A stretch of DNA of 27,805 bases, taken from the IMG/VR virus record IMGVR_UViG_3300037189_022208, positions 1-27,805 of that record. One strand, 5' to 3'. How positions within the stretch are numbered: position 1 is the stretch's first letter; every line of letters starts with the position of its first letter. Both the position numbers and the translations under genes were made by a program. Positions 6,810 through 12,664 of the stretch are shown in pieces. Source of the DNA: a virus. The notes under the pieces are model-generated. The model ran no database searches. It was not told where the DNA came from and saw only the letters and a list, made by a program, of their open reading frames with translations.

Positions 6810-7108
6810 GCTTTTTCTAAATTTAATGTTTTAATTAATTTGTTAAATGTTGTAAGAACTTCTTTTGACCAATTATCTTCATAGTTTTGCTCTTCGTAGA
6901 AGCATATTTTATCCAATTCTACGTTATCGTTGCAAGCTGATTTTAATTCTTTTGCTAAATTAATCATATCAGTAAAATCTTTCTCTTCCCACTCTGCACC
7001 AATATTGACAGATGAAGAAAAAAGAAGAGCTTCAATTAAATGACCAATCTTCTTTTTATCAAGAGTTAAACTTACTGAGCTATTATTTTCTTCGTTTGTA
7101 GTGCTCAT
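6806..7108 (-). CDS. Small acidic protein upstream of queD, unknown
   Basis: A 100-residue acidic, helical protein with no recognised motif. It begins with a Ser/Thr/Asn-rich tail and then TLDKKKIGHLIEALLFSS at about 15-32. It overlaps queD by 4 bases (ATGA), so it heads the queD-queE-kinase unit and is probably co-translated with it. Upstream, at 7109-7146, is an AT-rich gap with a possible sigma70-like -10 but no late octamer, which suggests a timing different from that of the neighbouring sub-operons. No function is proposed. Confidence 0.78.
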   Translation of the reverse strand: MSTTNEENNSSVSLTLDKKKIGHLIEALLFSSSVNIGAEWEEKDFTDMINLAKELKSACNDNVELDKICFYEEQNYEDNWSKEVLTTFNKLIKTLNLEKA

Positions 7109-7146
7109 ACAAACATAATACTATAATATAAGATTAGTTCAACTGT

Positions 7147-8688
7147 TTACCCAAGCTTATTAACAAATAAGTTATAGATATTTTGATCAAAATGACCAAT
7201 TGTTTCTATAACCATACGTTTACGCTTTTTCTCATCTGCTGTTTTAAATAGTGCTCTAAATTCTGATGCACTATCCATTTGTTCACCGTCAATATCAAAA
7301 GATATATTACCTGGAGCGTAAATGTATCCGTGACCACCTTTTTCGTTAAAAGGTTTCATTTCATTAATATCTTTGTAAGGTTGAAAATAAGACTTATCCC
7401 CGCTTCTTGTATTTTTAAAATTAAATCTCGGATCACTCTTCATATCCTTCATACCTACCAAGAATATTACTTTATCTATATCAGGATTATAATGTTCAAG
7501 AATTTCTACAGGTTTGTAAGGTATTCGAGTTTCAACGATTTCATTTACAGGTACTCCACAAGCATGAATAATCTGTTTCTTTTCATTAAAATCAAAAGGG
7601 TACCTACTCGGATCCTTTTGAGCATCTTTACTTGTGTTACTTGCTGTAGCTATATAAAACTTAGCTGAAGGAAATTCGTGTTTTGCTTTCTCGTAATAAA
7701 AAGCATGACCTTTATGAAAGGGTTGAAAGCGTCCGGCAAATATAACTATTAAATTATATCCTACTCCTTCGGATTCAGCAAAGAAACGAGAAAATGATGT
7801 GTTTTTATTAAAGAGAGGTTTAACTTTAGATTCAGATAGACGCTGGGTAACAAGCTTTATAGCACGTTCTTTATTATCACCTTTAGGTGTACCTACTTCA
7901 CCGGATTTTACACTAACCATTCCCTTAAAAATACCTGCTACTCGTTTCTTAGATCTAGGATTTTTTAACTTAGTAGCAATTTCATTTAATAACTCTTCAA
8001 ACGTTCCGTCAATATTGTAATTTTGAAGTAAGCGTTCAACTAGATTCCAATCTGCAGAACTCCAAACTATCTCCCTTGATAATTCTTTAAAGTTTTCTAA
8101 TTTTACCTTTCTTAAAGATAAATTAACTGAGCTCAAATTAAATTCATACTCTTCTCCTTGTTGTAAGGGAGGTAAATTATTAATACCTAATCTACGAAAA
8201 ACTCTTTTAGGGTCTTCTTCAAGTAATACGGTTTTTACTAAACCAATAAGAAGGCCTTGTTTTTCAGCAGGTAAATCTAAAAATTCGTTTTTAAAATTAT
8301 GCTCTTCTTCTGACAGAGCAATAATATTATCTACCTGAATATACTCTCCGGGTTTACCGGTTATAGGAAACAACACTGATACGAGTTCACCGGAATTATA
8401 ATATCTTCTTCCTTTATATTTTGGACTCTTAAAGGGTACAATAAGACTGGTCGGTAAAGATGTTATAGAATCAATAATTTGTTGTTTAACTTCCTGTTTA
8501 TTATTACCTTCAAAAGAAGCAATAATATCTAAATCTCCAAAATCTGCCTTAGCTCCTGTTTTTATACTGCCAGATAGAGTAGCGTTAATAAAACCGGGTA
8601 TCTTTTTAAGTACAAGTTTTGTATAATCATTAAATGTCGCTTGAACATTTTCCCTTTTAATACGATTTCCACCTGCTACGCCACTCAT
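7147..8688 (-). CDS. Fusion of nucleotidyltransferase and NMNAT-like adenylyltransferase
   Basis: A 513-residue two-enzyme protein. Residues 30-125 show a Pol-beta-type nucleotidyltransferase (NTase) core: GS at 40-41, Asp52-Leu-Asp54 and a third acid Asp120 in YIQVDN. Residues 130-300 are a helical linker. Residues 312-470 are a cytidylyltransferase/NMN-adenylyltransferase-like domain with GRFQPFHKGH at 319-328 (the HxGH signature), ATASNT at 347-352 and MDSASEFRALF late in the chain (the SxTxIR position). Just before it, SFSRFFAESEG at 298-308 resembles an internal copy of the capsid-targeting N-termini seen in neighbouring genes. The substrate of either domain cannot be read. The gene overlaps the upstream NTase gene by 4 bases, so the two probably act together, perhaps in NAD or nucleotide transfer chemistry. 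Confidence 0.85.
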   Translation of the reverse strand: MSGVAGGNRIKRENVQATFNDYTKLVLKKIPGFINATLSGSIKTGAKADFGDLDIIASFEGNNKQEVKQQIIDSITSLPTSLIVPFKSPKYKGRRYYNSGELVSVLFPITGKPGEYIQVDNIIALSEEEHNFKNEFLDLPAEKQGLLIGLVKTVLLEEDPKRVFRRLGINNLPPLQQGEEYEFNLSSVNLSLRKVKLENFKELSREIVWSSADWNLVERLLQNYNIDGTFEELLNEIATKLKNPRSKKRVAGIFKGMVSVKSGEVGTPKGDNKERAIKLVTQRLSESKVKPLFNKNTSFSRFFAESEGVGYNLIVIFAGRFQPFHKGHAFYYEKAKHEFPSAKFYIATASNTSKDAQKDPSRYPFDFNEKKQIIHACGVPVNEIVETRIPYKPVEILEHYNPDIDKVIFLVGMKDMKSDPRFNFKNTRSGDKSYFQPYKDINEMKPFNEKGGHGYIYAPGNISFDIDGEQMDSASEFRALFKTADEKKRKRMVIETIGHFDQNIYNLFVNKLG

Positions 8689-9644
8689 AGTTTATATTTT
8701 ACAAGATTTGAATCATCAGGCAAAAATTTACCTTTTAAATTCAACCTCTCTTGATTATCTATCCAATATTTCTGAAGATCTTCAGGAATATCCGCTCTTG
8801 TACTATCAAGAATTCTAAGATAGGTGTCATAAACGGCGTGAAGACCCTCTTCACTAAGATCTCGTTTAAGTACGTCAATTAAGGTATGATAATCCCCTAC
8901 AGTATTTTGATCTAAATGAATATTATAAAGTTTATTTAAAAGCTCGATTGCTTGTTTAGGGGTACTGGCGACAATTTCTTGAGTTTCTTTGTTTTTTACT
9001 CCGTAGTTATGAGAAAATGTATAACCTTTATGAGAGAAAAGTGAGACTAAAAGCTGGGTACGATGAAGCCCTTTAACATTTCCTTGATAGGTAGCTGAAT
9101 GATAGGCAAATGTTAGCCAATCTACATTACCGACATTAATATCGATTTGAACTCTCTTATCTAATTGATTACCGTTACTATCAAATTGAGGAAATTGACA
9201 AAATAAAGCTCCAGCCGAACTACCTTTAACATCAGTGACAATATCGGTATCTGAAGCTACTAATTTCTCTGCTATAGCTACAATAACAGCACGTTTTGTT
9301 AGTTGTTCTTCTGTAGCTGTTTTAGCTTTTTTCTTAAAAATATTAAACAACTCATCTACTCTATCCTTATCAAGACCCCAATCATTAATATTTTTAAATG
9401 AATCTTCTGAAAGCGCTAAATCAATATCTCCTGATACTTCTTTTTTACCTACTGAGCCTAAAGTACGAATACCTTCAAAGTGAAGTCTTGCTGCAGGAAA
9501 TACAGTTTCAAACTGCTTAAAGAACTCCTTCATTGTAGGAACTATATCTTCCTTTTTAATTGGGGAAGAAGCTTCAAATACATTACCTCCTTCACTTAAG
9601 AGATAAGATGTTTTAAAGTAACTACTAAAAGATGACTTGTGCAT
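8685..9644 (-). CDS. Nucleotidyltransferase-superfamily protein with capsid-targeting-like N-terminus
   Basis: A 319-residue protein with a Pol-beta-type nucleotidyltransferase active site: GSVGKKEVSGDIDLAL at 63-78, where Gly63-Ser64 and Asp73/Asp75 are the GS and DxD motifs, and Asp168 in VQIDIN as the third carboxylate. These enzymes move NMP groups to RNA, protein or small molecules; the acceptor here is unknown. The N-terminus MHKSSFSSYFKTSYLLSEGG carries L-S-E at 16-18, a prohead-protease-like site, so the enzyme may be packaged in the head. It sits between a Dps-like gene (7-base gap) and the NTase-NMNAT fusion (4-base overlap), in a unit that starts with a late-type octamer at 10386. 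All key residues of the NTase site are present. Confidence 0.83.
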   Translation of the reverse strand: MHKSSFSSYFKTSYLLSEGGNVFEASSPIKKEDIVPTMKEFFKQFETVFPAARLHFEGIRTLGSVGKKEVSGDIDLALSEDSFKNINDWGLDKDRVDELFNIFKKKAKTATEEQLTKRAVIVAIAEKLVASDTDIVTDVKGSSAGALFCQFPQFDSNGNQLDKRVQIDINVGNVDWLTFAYHSATYQGNVKGLHRTQLLVSLFSHKGYTFSHNYGVKNKETQEIVASTPKQAIELLNKLYNIHLDQNTVGDYHTLIDVLKRDLSEEGLHAVYDTYLRILDSTRADIPEDLQKYWIDNQERLNLKGKFLPDDSNLVKYKL

Positions 9645-9651
9645 TACCCTA

Positions 9652-10020
9652 TTACTTAAGAGTAAGAAGGTATTTTAATCTATTAACAACCGCCATTATC
9701 TCATCTCTAATATTGAGACAATCTGAATCTTTAACAGGATCAAGACCTTCAGTATAACCGGTTACAAGATAATCTGTAAATTCTTCTAATATAGCAGGTA
9801 TATCTATATCTTGTTTATTAACTAAACCAAGGTCTACAGGAGCATTATAAATTATCTTGCCATACTTACCTTGATGTACTTCAACAACATCATCAATTAA
9901 GCCGTCAAGGGCTTCGTAAGCTTTTCCTAGAGCTTTATGCTCTCCGTAAAGATTAGCCTGCCAGTGACAAATTCTTAACTGGTTTTGTAACTTTAAAAGA
10001 TTTACTACCTGCTTTTCCAT
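9652..10020 (-). CDS. Dps/ferritin-like helical protein (DUF5856-like)
   Basis: A 122-residue protein with the beginning of a Dps-like four-helix bundle. Residues 8-50 contain LRICHWQANLYGEHKALG and LIDDVVEVHQ, giving His19-Trp20, His28, Asp43/Asp44 and Glu47. This spacing resembles the HW...H...D...E ferroxidase pattern of Dps proteins. It is shorter than bacterial Dps (about 160), so it may be an adaptor-type helical bundle of the phage DUF5856 kind. Iron binding or DNA protection is an inference; no strong nucleic-acid-binding tail is visible. It lies 1 base after the P/T/S-rich gene and 7 bases before the NTase gene. Confidence 0.72.
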   Translation of the reverse strand: MEKQVVNLLKLQNQLRICHWQANLYGEHKALGKAYEALDGLIDDVVEVHQGKYGKIIYNAPVDLGLVNKQDIDIPAILEEFTDYLVTGYTEGLDPVKDSDCLNIRDEIMAVVNRLKYLLTLK

Positions 10021-10021
10021 A

Positions 10022-10372
10022 TTACTTGTTAGTAGTAGCTACTAATTGTACTCCATTCTTAGGATCTTTTAAGAATTGCGCAAGCTTGTTAGGATCGGTA
10101 ATACCAGCTATAGCTTTAATAGCATTGTGATTAGGATCAACAATAGATTGAGTAAGATTAGGTTGAGACTTATTTTGCTGATTGTTAATACTATTAGGTG
10201 TTCCAGGAGAAGCAGTAGTAGAAGCAGTAGTAGGGTTAGCACCTGTAGGAGAGGGAGAAGGAGCTAAAGTAGAATTACCTGCAGCAGGGTTAGTACCTGT
10301 AGGAGGAGTAGGCTGAGAGGGTTGATTGTAATCTTCCCAGAGAGTATTTAAAAGGTTTTCGAACTTAGACAT
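10022..10372 (-). CDS. Pro/Thr/Ser/Asn-rich virion-type protein
   Basis: A 116-residue protein. The N-terminus MSKFENLLNTLWEDYN carries L-W-E at 11-13, in the position of the capsid-targeting cleavage sites of the neighbours. Residues 17-75 are low-complexity repeats built of PTPPTGTNP- and SPSPTGANP-like units, certainly disordered. Residues 80-116 are a small conserved-looking domain (DPNHNAIKAIAG, DPNKLAQFLKDPKNG). A late-promoter-like octamer lies 6 bases before the ATG, and the gene heads the sub-operon with the Dps-like and NTase genes. I read it as a head-internal protein. A linker or decoration role is equally possible. Confidence 0.75.
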   Translation of the reverse strand: MSKFENLLNTLWEDYNQPSQPTPPTGTNPAAGNSTLAPSPSPTGANPTTASTTASPGTPNSINNQQNKSQPNLTQSIVDPNHNAIKAIAGITDPNKLAQFLKDPKNGVQLVATTNK

Positions 10373-10378
10373 ATAAAG

Positions 10379-10386
10379 TATTTAAG
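10379..10386 (-). promoter_or_regulatory. Putative late promoter octamer (CTTAAATA)
   Basis: On the minus strand CTTAAATA lies 6 bases before the ATG at 10372. It differs at two positions from TATAAATA but is identical to the octamer before the GTG at 12194, which argues for a phage-specific variant. The rest of the 61-base gap (10373-10433) holds only a weak 5-bp hairpin and no other feature. Confidence 0.4.
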
Positions 10387-10433
10387 CTCTTTTAGAGCAC
10401 ATTTGTAAGGGGCCGTAAAGGCTTTTAATCAAT

Positions 10434-10916
10434 TTATGCCCCATCACTGTTAAAATCAACTGATCCTGATGAGAAATGTTTAGTTTTTTTAAAGTTTTTT
10501 ATAAAACTATGTAACTGATTCTTACTTGCAAAGTTGTCTATTCTCTTACCTACTGATTTAGTTTTGTTTATTGCACTAATTACAGCTAATTCAACATCTG
10601 GAGAATTAAATGAATTACATTTACACCAAGGTAGAGGTAATACTCTTAGTACACTCTCTAAATTTTTATTAGAAAAAGGTATACCTTTAGGTATGTCATA
10701 TACAACTAAAGCTTTAGGATATTTACTCGGGCATTTTTGATATACAGAGCAAAATTTTTCTAAACAATAATGATAAAAGAATTTTTTAACATCAACAGAA
10801 TTAAGAGGTATACCATATTTTTTACAAATACTAATTGTCTCTTTGATAGCTTCAACCAGTAATGGCTGAAAGTCAATAGCGCAAACTCTGCTACTATTGA
10901 ATTCTACATATTTCAT
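10434..10916 (-). CDS. Orphan protein, unknown
   Basis: A 160-residue basic protein without a recognised family. Residues 1-60 are mixed helix and strand and include several cysteines (12, 31, 51, 56, 62). A hydrophobic strand ALVVYDIPKG lies at 69-78. A helical, Ser/Lys/Asn-rich tail extends to the end. It overlaps the zinc-motif gene by 4 bases (ATGA) and ends the sub-operon that begins at 12194. It may be nucleic-acid related given its basic tail and its neighbour, but this is a guess. Confidence 0.75.
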   Translation of the reverse strand: MKYVEFNSSRVCAIDFQPLLVEAIKETISICKKYGIPLNSVDVKKFFYHYCLEKFCSVYQKCPSKYPKALVVYDIPKGIPFSNKNLESVLRVLPLPWCKCNSFNSPDVELAVISAINKTKSVGKRIDNFASKNQLHSFIKNFKKTKHFSSGSVDFNSDGA

Positions 10917-11515
10917 TTTTGAATTATTGTTTCTATTTGTTCTATAGAGAGACCATCTTTTAACGCATTATCAGTAACAATATGTAATTGTTCTAAGATA
11001 TCGTTAAATTTTTCCTCATACATTAATACTTGTTTGTAATTTTCCTTATTATAGTTTATTTTGTCTGAGCTTTCAAGCACTATTGTATGTTTTATTAAAT
11101 CGAGCTTAGATCCTAAGTACTTTTTAATTTTTAAAATTGTTCTGGTAGTAGGGGAATACGCAGATTTTTCAAATTCAGTTAAAGTAACTTTAATCTTATT
11201 ACCACTTTCATCAATGATACCGAGTTTATAAGCTTCAAAATCAGTAATTTTTTTATTTAATAAATGTAATAATGCGCTGTTTTGCATAGATTCTTTAAAC
11301 ATACTGTTGTAGTCTATTCCATGAACATGTACGTTACTAAAAGGATTAAACTTACAACCTGTACCGAAATTAGTAGAGCCGCAATAAGAACACTTAGTAG
11401 GATTGTCAGGATGAAAGTGTACTCCCTTAGGAGCATACCTACAACCCTTACCGTAGCTTGTCGATTGACAATAAAGACATCTACTTATACCTGTTGTTTT
11501 AGCTTCATTTAACAT
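10913..11515 (-). CDS. Protein with tandem CxxC-C-HxH zinc motifs
   Basis: A 200-residue protein. The N-terminus holds two near-identical putative metal-binding modules: Cys13, Cys16, Cys25, His33, His35 and Cys42, Cys45, Cys54, His63, His65. Both share the frame CxYCxST(x)2GxGC(x)3P and V-H-x-H, about 29 residues apart. Five ligands per module are more than one zinc needs, so one Cys or His may be structural. Residues 75-200 are helical and charged, probably an effector or interaction domain (ITDFEAYKLGII is a recognisable helix). It overlaps the GIY-YIG gene by 7 bases upstream and the orphan gene by 4 downstream. Nucleic-acid or protein binding is likely but unproven. The start MLNEA also fits L-x-E at residues 2-4, which I regard as chance. 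Confidence 0.82.
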   Translation of the reverse strand: MLNEAKTTGISRCLYCQSTSYGKGCRYAPKGVHFHPDNPTKCSYCGSTNFGTGCKFNPFSNVHVHGIDYNSMFKESMQNSALLHLLNKKITDFEAYKLGIIDESGNKIKVTLTEFEKSAYSPTTRTILKIKKYLGSKLDLIKHTIVLESSDKINYNKENYKQVLMYEEKFNDILEQLHIVTDNALKDGLSIEQIETIIQK

Positions 11516-11940
11516 ATTGCTGATTTATTATTTAATACACTTTTAGGTGGACGGCCTATGCGAAGGTTTAAAATTCCATTATAATAGTCATTTTTTAATA
11601 AAACTTCTCTACCTATCTGTTCTTTGGCTTCTTCGTATGCCAGTTCCCACTTAGAACCGCAGGTTCTTAGAATCTCAAATCTAAAATTCTCTTTTCCAAT
11701 TTTAATTATATCATTATTTAAATCAACTGAGGAACTTGTATAAACTTTCCAGTCAGATTCTTTATATTCAATTCGCTTGTTCTTTTTACCTTTTAACGGT
11801 TTACGCTTAAATTTTGATATACATTGTTTCTTACCTATATACTTTTTATTGTTAGTAAGGTTTGTTATCAAATAAATGAAACCGAAAATTTCCTCCGAAA
11901 ATTCAATTCCCTCGTTTAAGACCCAATGACCGGTATCCAT
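11509..11940 (-). CDS. GIY-YIG endonuclease-like protein
   Basis: A 143-residue protein with a GIY-YIG nuclease core: GFIYLITN at 20-27 and KKYIGKK at 32-38 are the two signature strands (GIY and YIG). A basic stretch follows (SKFKRKPLKGKKNKR), then SDWKVYTSSS and GKENFRFEIL, which resemble phage Seg-type GIY-YIG proteins. A downstream glutamate in YEEAKEQIGRE could be the metal ligand. It may be a free-standing homing endonuclease or a fixed phage nuclease. No intron or intein is visible nearby, which leaves both open. It overlaps its upstream neighbour by 1 base and its downstream neighbour by 7. Confidence 0.82.
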   Translation of the reverse strand: MDTGHWVLNEGIEFSEEIFGFIYLITNLTNNKKYIGKKQCISKFKRKPLKGKKNKRIEYKESDWKVYTSSSVDLNNDIIKIGKENFRFEILRTCGSKWELAYEEAKEQIGREVLLKNDYYNGILNLRIGRPPKSVLNNKSAIC

Positions 11941-12194
11941 TAACGCTTTCTTCTATGTTTACGCTTACGACGTTTGCTTTTAACTTTCCCAGAGTAAAGA
12001 GAATCCTTAGGTAAGTTACGTCTTATTATTCCGCCTAATACTTTAGGAATTCTAGCATCTCCTTTAGCATAGTTGTCTCCGGAAAAAGGTGTTTCTGTGG
12101 ATGTTACTCCTGGACCTAGAACACTACCTGCACCTCCAGCAACATTAGCATTCTCTGCCAATATCTCTTCAACAATGTATTCTAAATTAATCAC
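11940..12194 (-). CDS. Small basic protein with capsid-targeting-like N-terminus
   Basis: An 84-residue protein that starts at GTG (12192-12194); no in-frame ATG or other start fits upstream. The N-terminus VINLEYIVEEILAENANVAGG has L-A-E at 12-14 followed by Asn and a Gly-rich linker, matching the candidate prohead-protease sites of its neighbours. The middle is Gly/Pro/Thr-rich and the last 13 residues (KSKRRKRKHRRKR) are almost entirely basic, ideal for binding packaged DNA. A CTTAAATA octamer lies 5 bases upstream. I infer a DNA-associated internal head protein. It heads the minus-strand unit 12194-10434. Confidence 0.78.
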   Translation of the reverse strand: MINLEYIVEEILAENANVAGGAGSVLGPGVTSTETPFSGDNYAKGDARIPKVLGGIIRRNLPKDSLYSGKVKSKRRKRKHRRKR

Positions 12195-12199
12195 ATTAT

Positions 12200-12207
12200 T
12201 ATTTAAG
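12200..12207 (-). promoter_or_regulatory. Putative late promoter octamer (CTTAAATA)
   Basis: On the minus strand CTTAAATA lies 5 bases before the GTG at 12194, the same octamer and almost the same spacing as before the gene starting at 10372. If used, the transcript would be nearly leaderless. The octamer lies back to back with the plus-strand promoter candidate at 12208. Confidence 0.4.
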
Positions 12208-12235
12208 TTGCTTTATTGCAATAATCTGTTAAAAT
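12208..12235 (+). promoter_or_regulatory. Candidate plus-strand promoter for uvsY (TTGCTT, 16 bp, TAAAAT)
   Basis: In the divergent gap 12195-12241, TTGCTT (12208-12213) and TAAAAT (12230-12235) are spaced by 16 bases, as in a weak sigma70 promoter. TTGCTTTA is also the core of the T4 MotA middle-promoter box, but its spacing to the -10 is 14 bases, slightly long, and no MotA gene is in view. The transcript would start at about the ATG at 12242. It would drive uvsY, uvsW and perhaps the genes beyond. Confidence 0.4.
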
Positions 12236-12241
12236 GGGCTT

Positions 12242-12664
12242 ATGTCTGTAAGCCCTGAAGAAAATAAAGAATCCCTCTTTGAAAGGTATAACGAAGAAAT
12301 TAAGAAGTATGTAGCCGTGGACGAGTTCAACATGAAGCAAATTCAGATGGATTTGCCGGGGGCTCGTCATTACTGGGTAGGACGCTTAATGTTTCATAAA
12401 CAGGAAATTAATAAACTCAAAAAACTTCGTAAACAAGCAGTTGAGAAAATAGCAGATCGTATTCAAGCAGAATTACCTATAGGTGCTAGTAATCGAACTA
12501 GAGAGATAGCAGCTGATAATCATCCTACAGTTCAAAAGATAGATGATATGATAGCTGAAAATGAAATGTTAGTAGAATATCTTTCTAAAATTGAATCAAA
12601 CTTTAGAAGTATAAGTTATGATATCAAAAATTTAATTGAAATTGTAAAGCTTGAAACAACTTAA
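12242..12664 (+). CDS. uvsY: UvsY-like recombination mediator
   Basis: A 140-residue, strongly helical, charged protein, close in length to T4 UvsY (about 137). Family features are an acidic N-terminal helix (EENKESLFERYNEEIKKY), the basic MFHKQEINKLKKLRKQAVEK region at 50-69, and a coiled C-terminal half. UvsY helps load the UvsX recombinase on gp32-coated single-stranded DNA. The call rests on size, character and position directly before uvsW (TAATG overlap at 12662-12666), the order in T4-like marine phages, rather than on a sharp motif. Confidence 0.75.
   Translation: MSVSPEENKESLFERYNEEIKKYVAVDEFNMKQIQMDLPGARHYWVGRLMFHKQEINKLKKLRKQAVEKIADRIQAELPIGASNRTREIAADNHPTVQKIDDMIAENEMLVEYLSKIESNFRSISYDIKNLIEIVKLETT

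Noticed and set aside
7279-7668. Plus-strand open frame of 129 codons
   Set aside because: It lies antisense to the NMNAT-like domain, whose catalytic motifs are clear; its product is an Ile/Phe/Arg-rich shadow without motifs.
10389-10441. Hairpins in the gap 10373-10433 and the end of the orphan gene
   Set aside because: A 5-bp stem (GCTCT/AGAGC) and a 5-bp GGGGC/GCCCC pair with a long loop are seen, but neither is followed by a T run in the needed direction, so no terminator is called.
12073-12258. Plus-strand open frame across the uvsY promoter region
   Set aside because: It is antisense to the basic leader-bearing gene and runs through the divergent promoter gap; its sequence has no features of its own.
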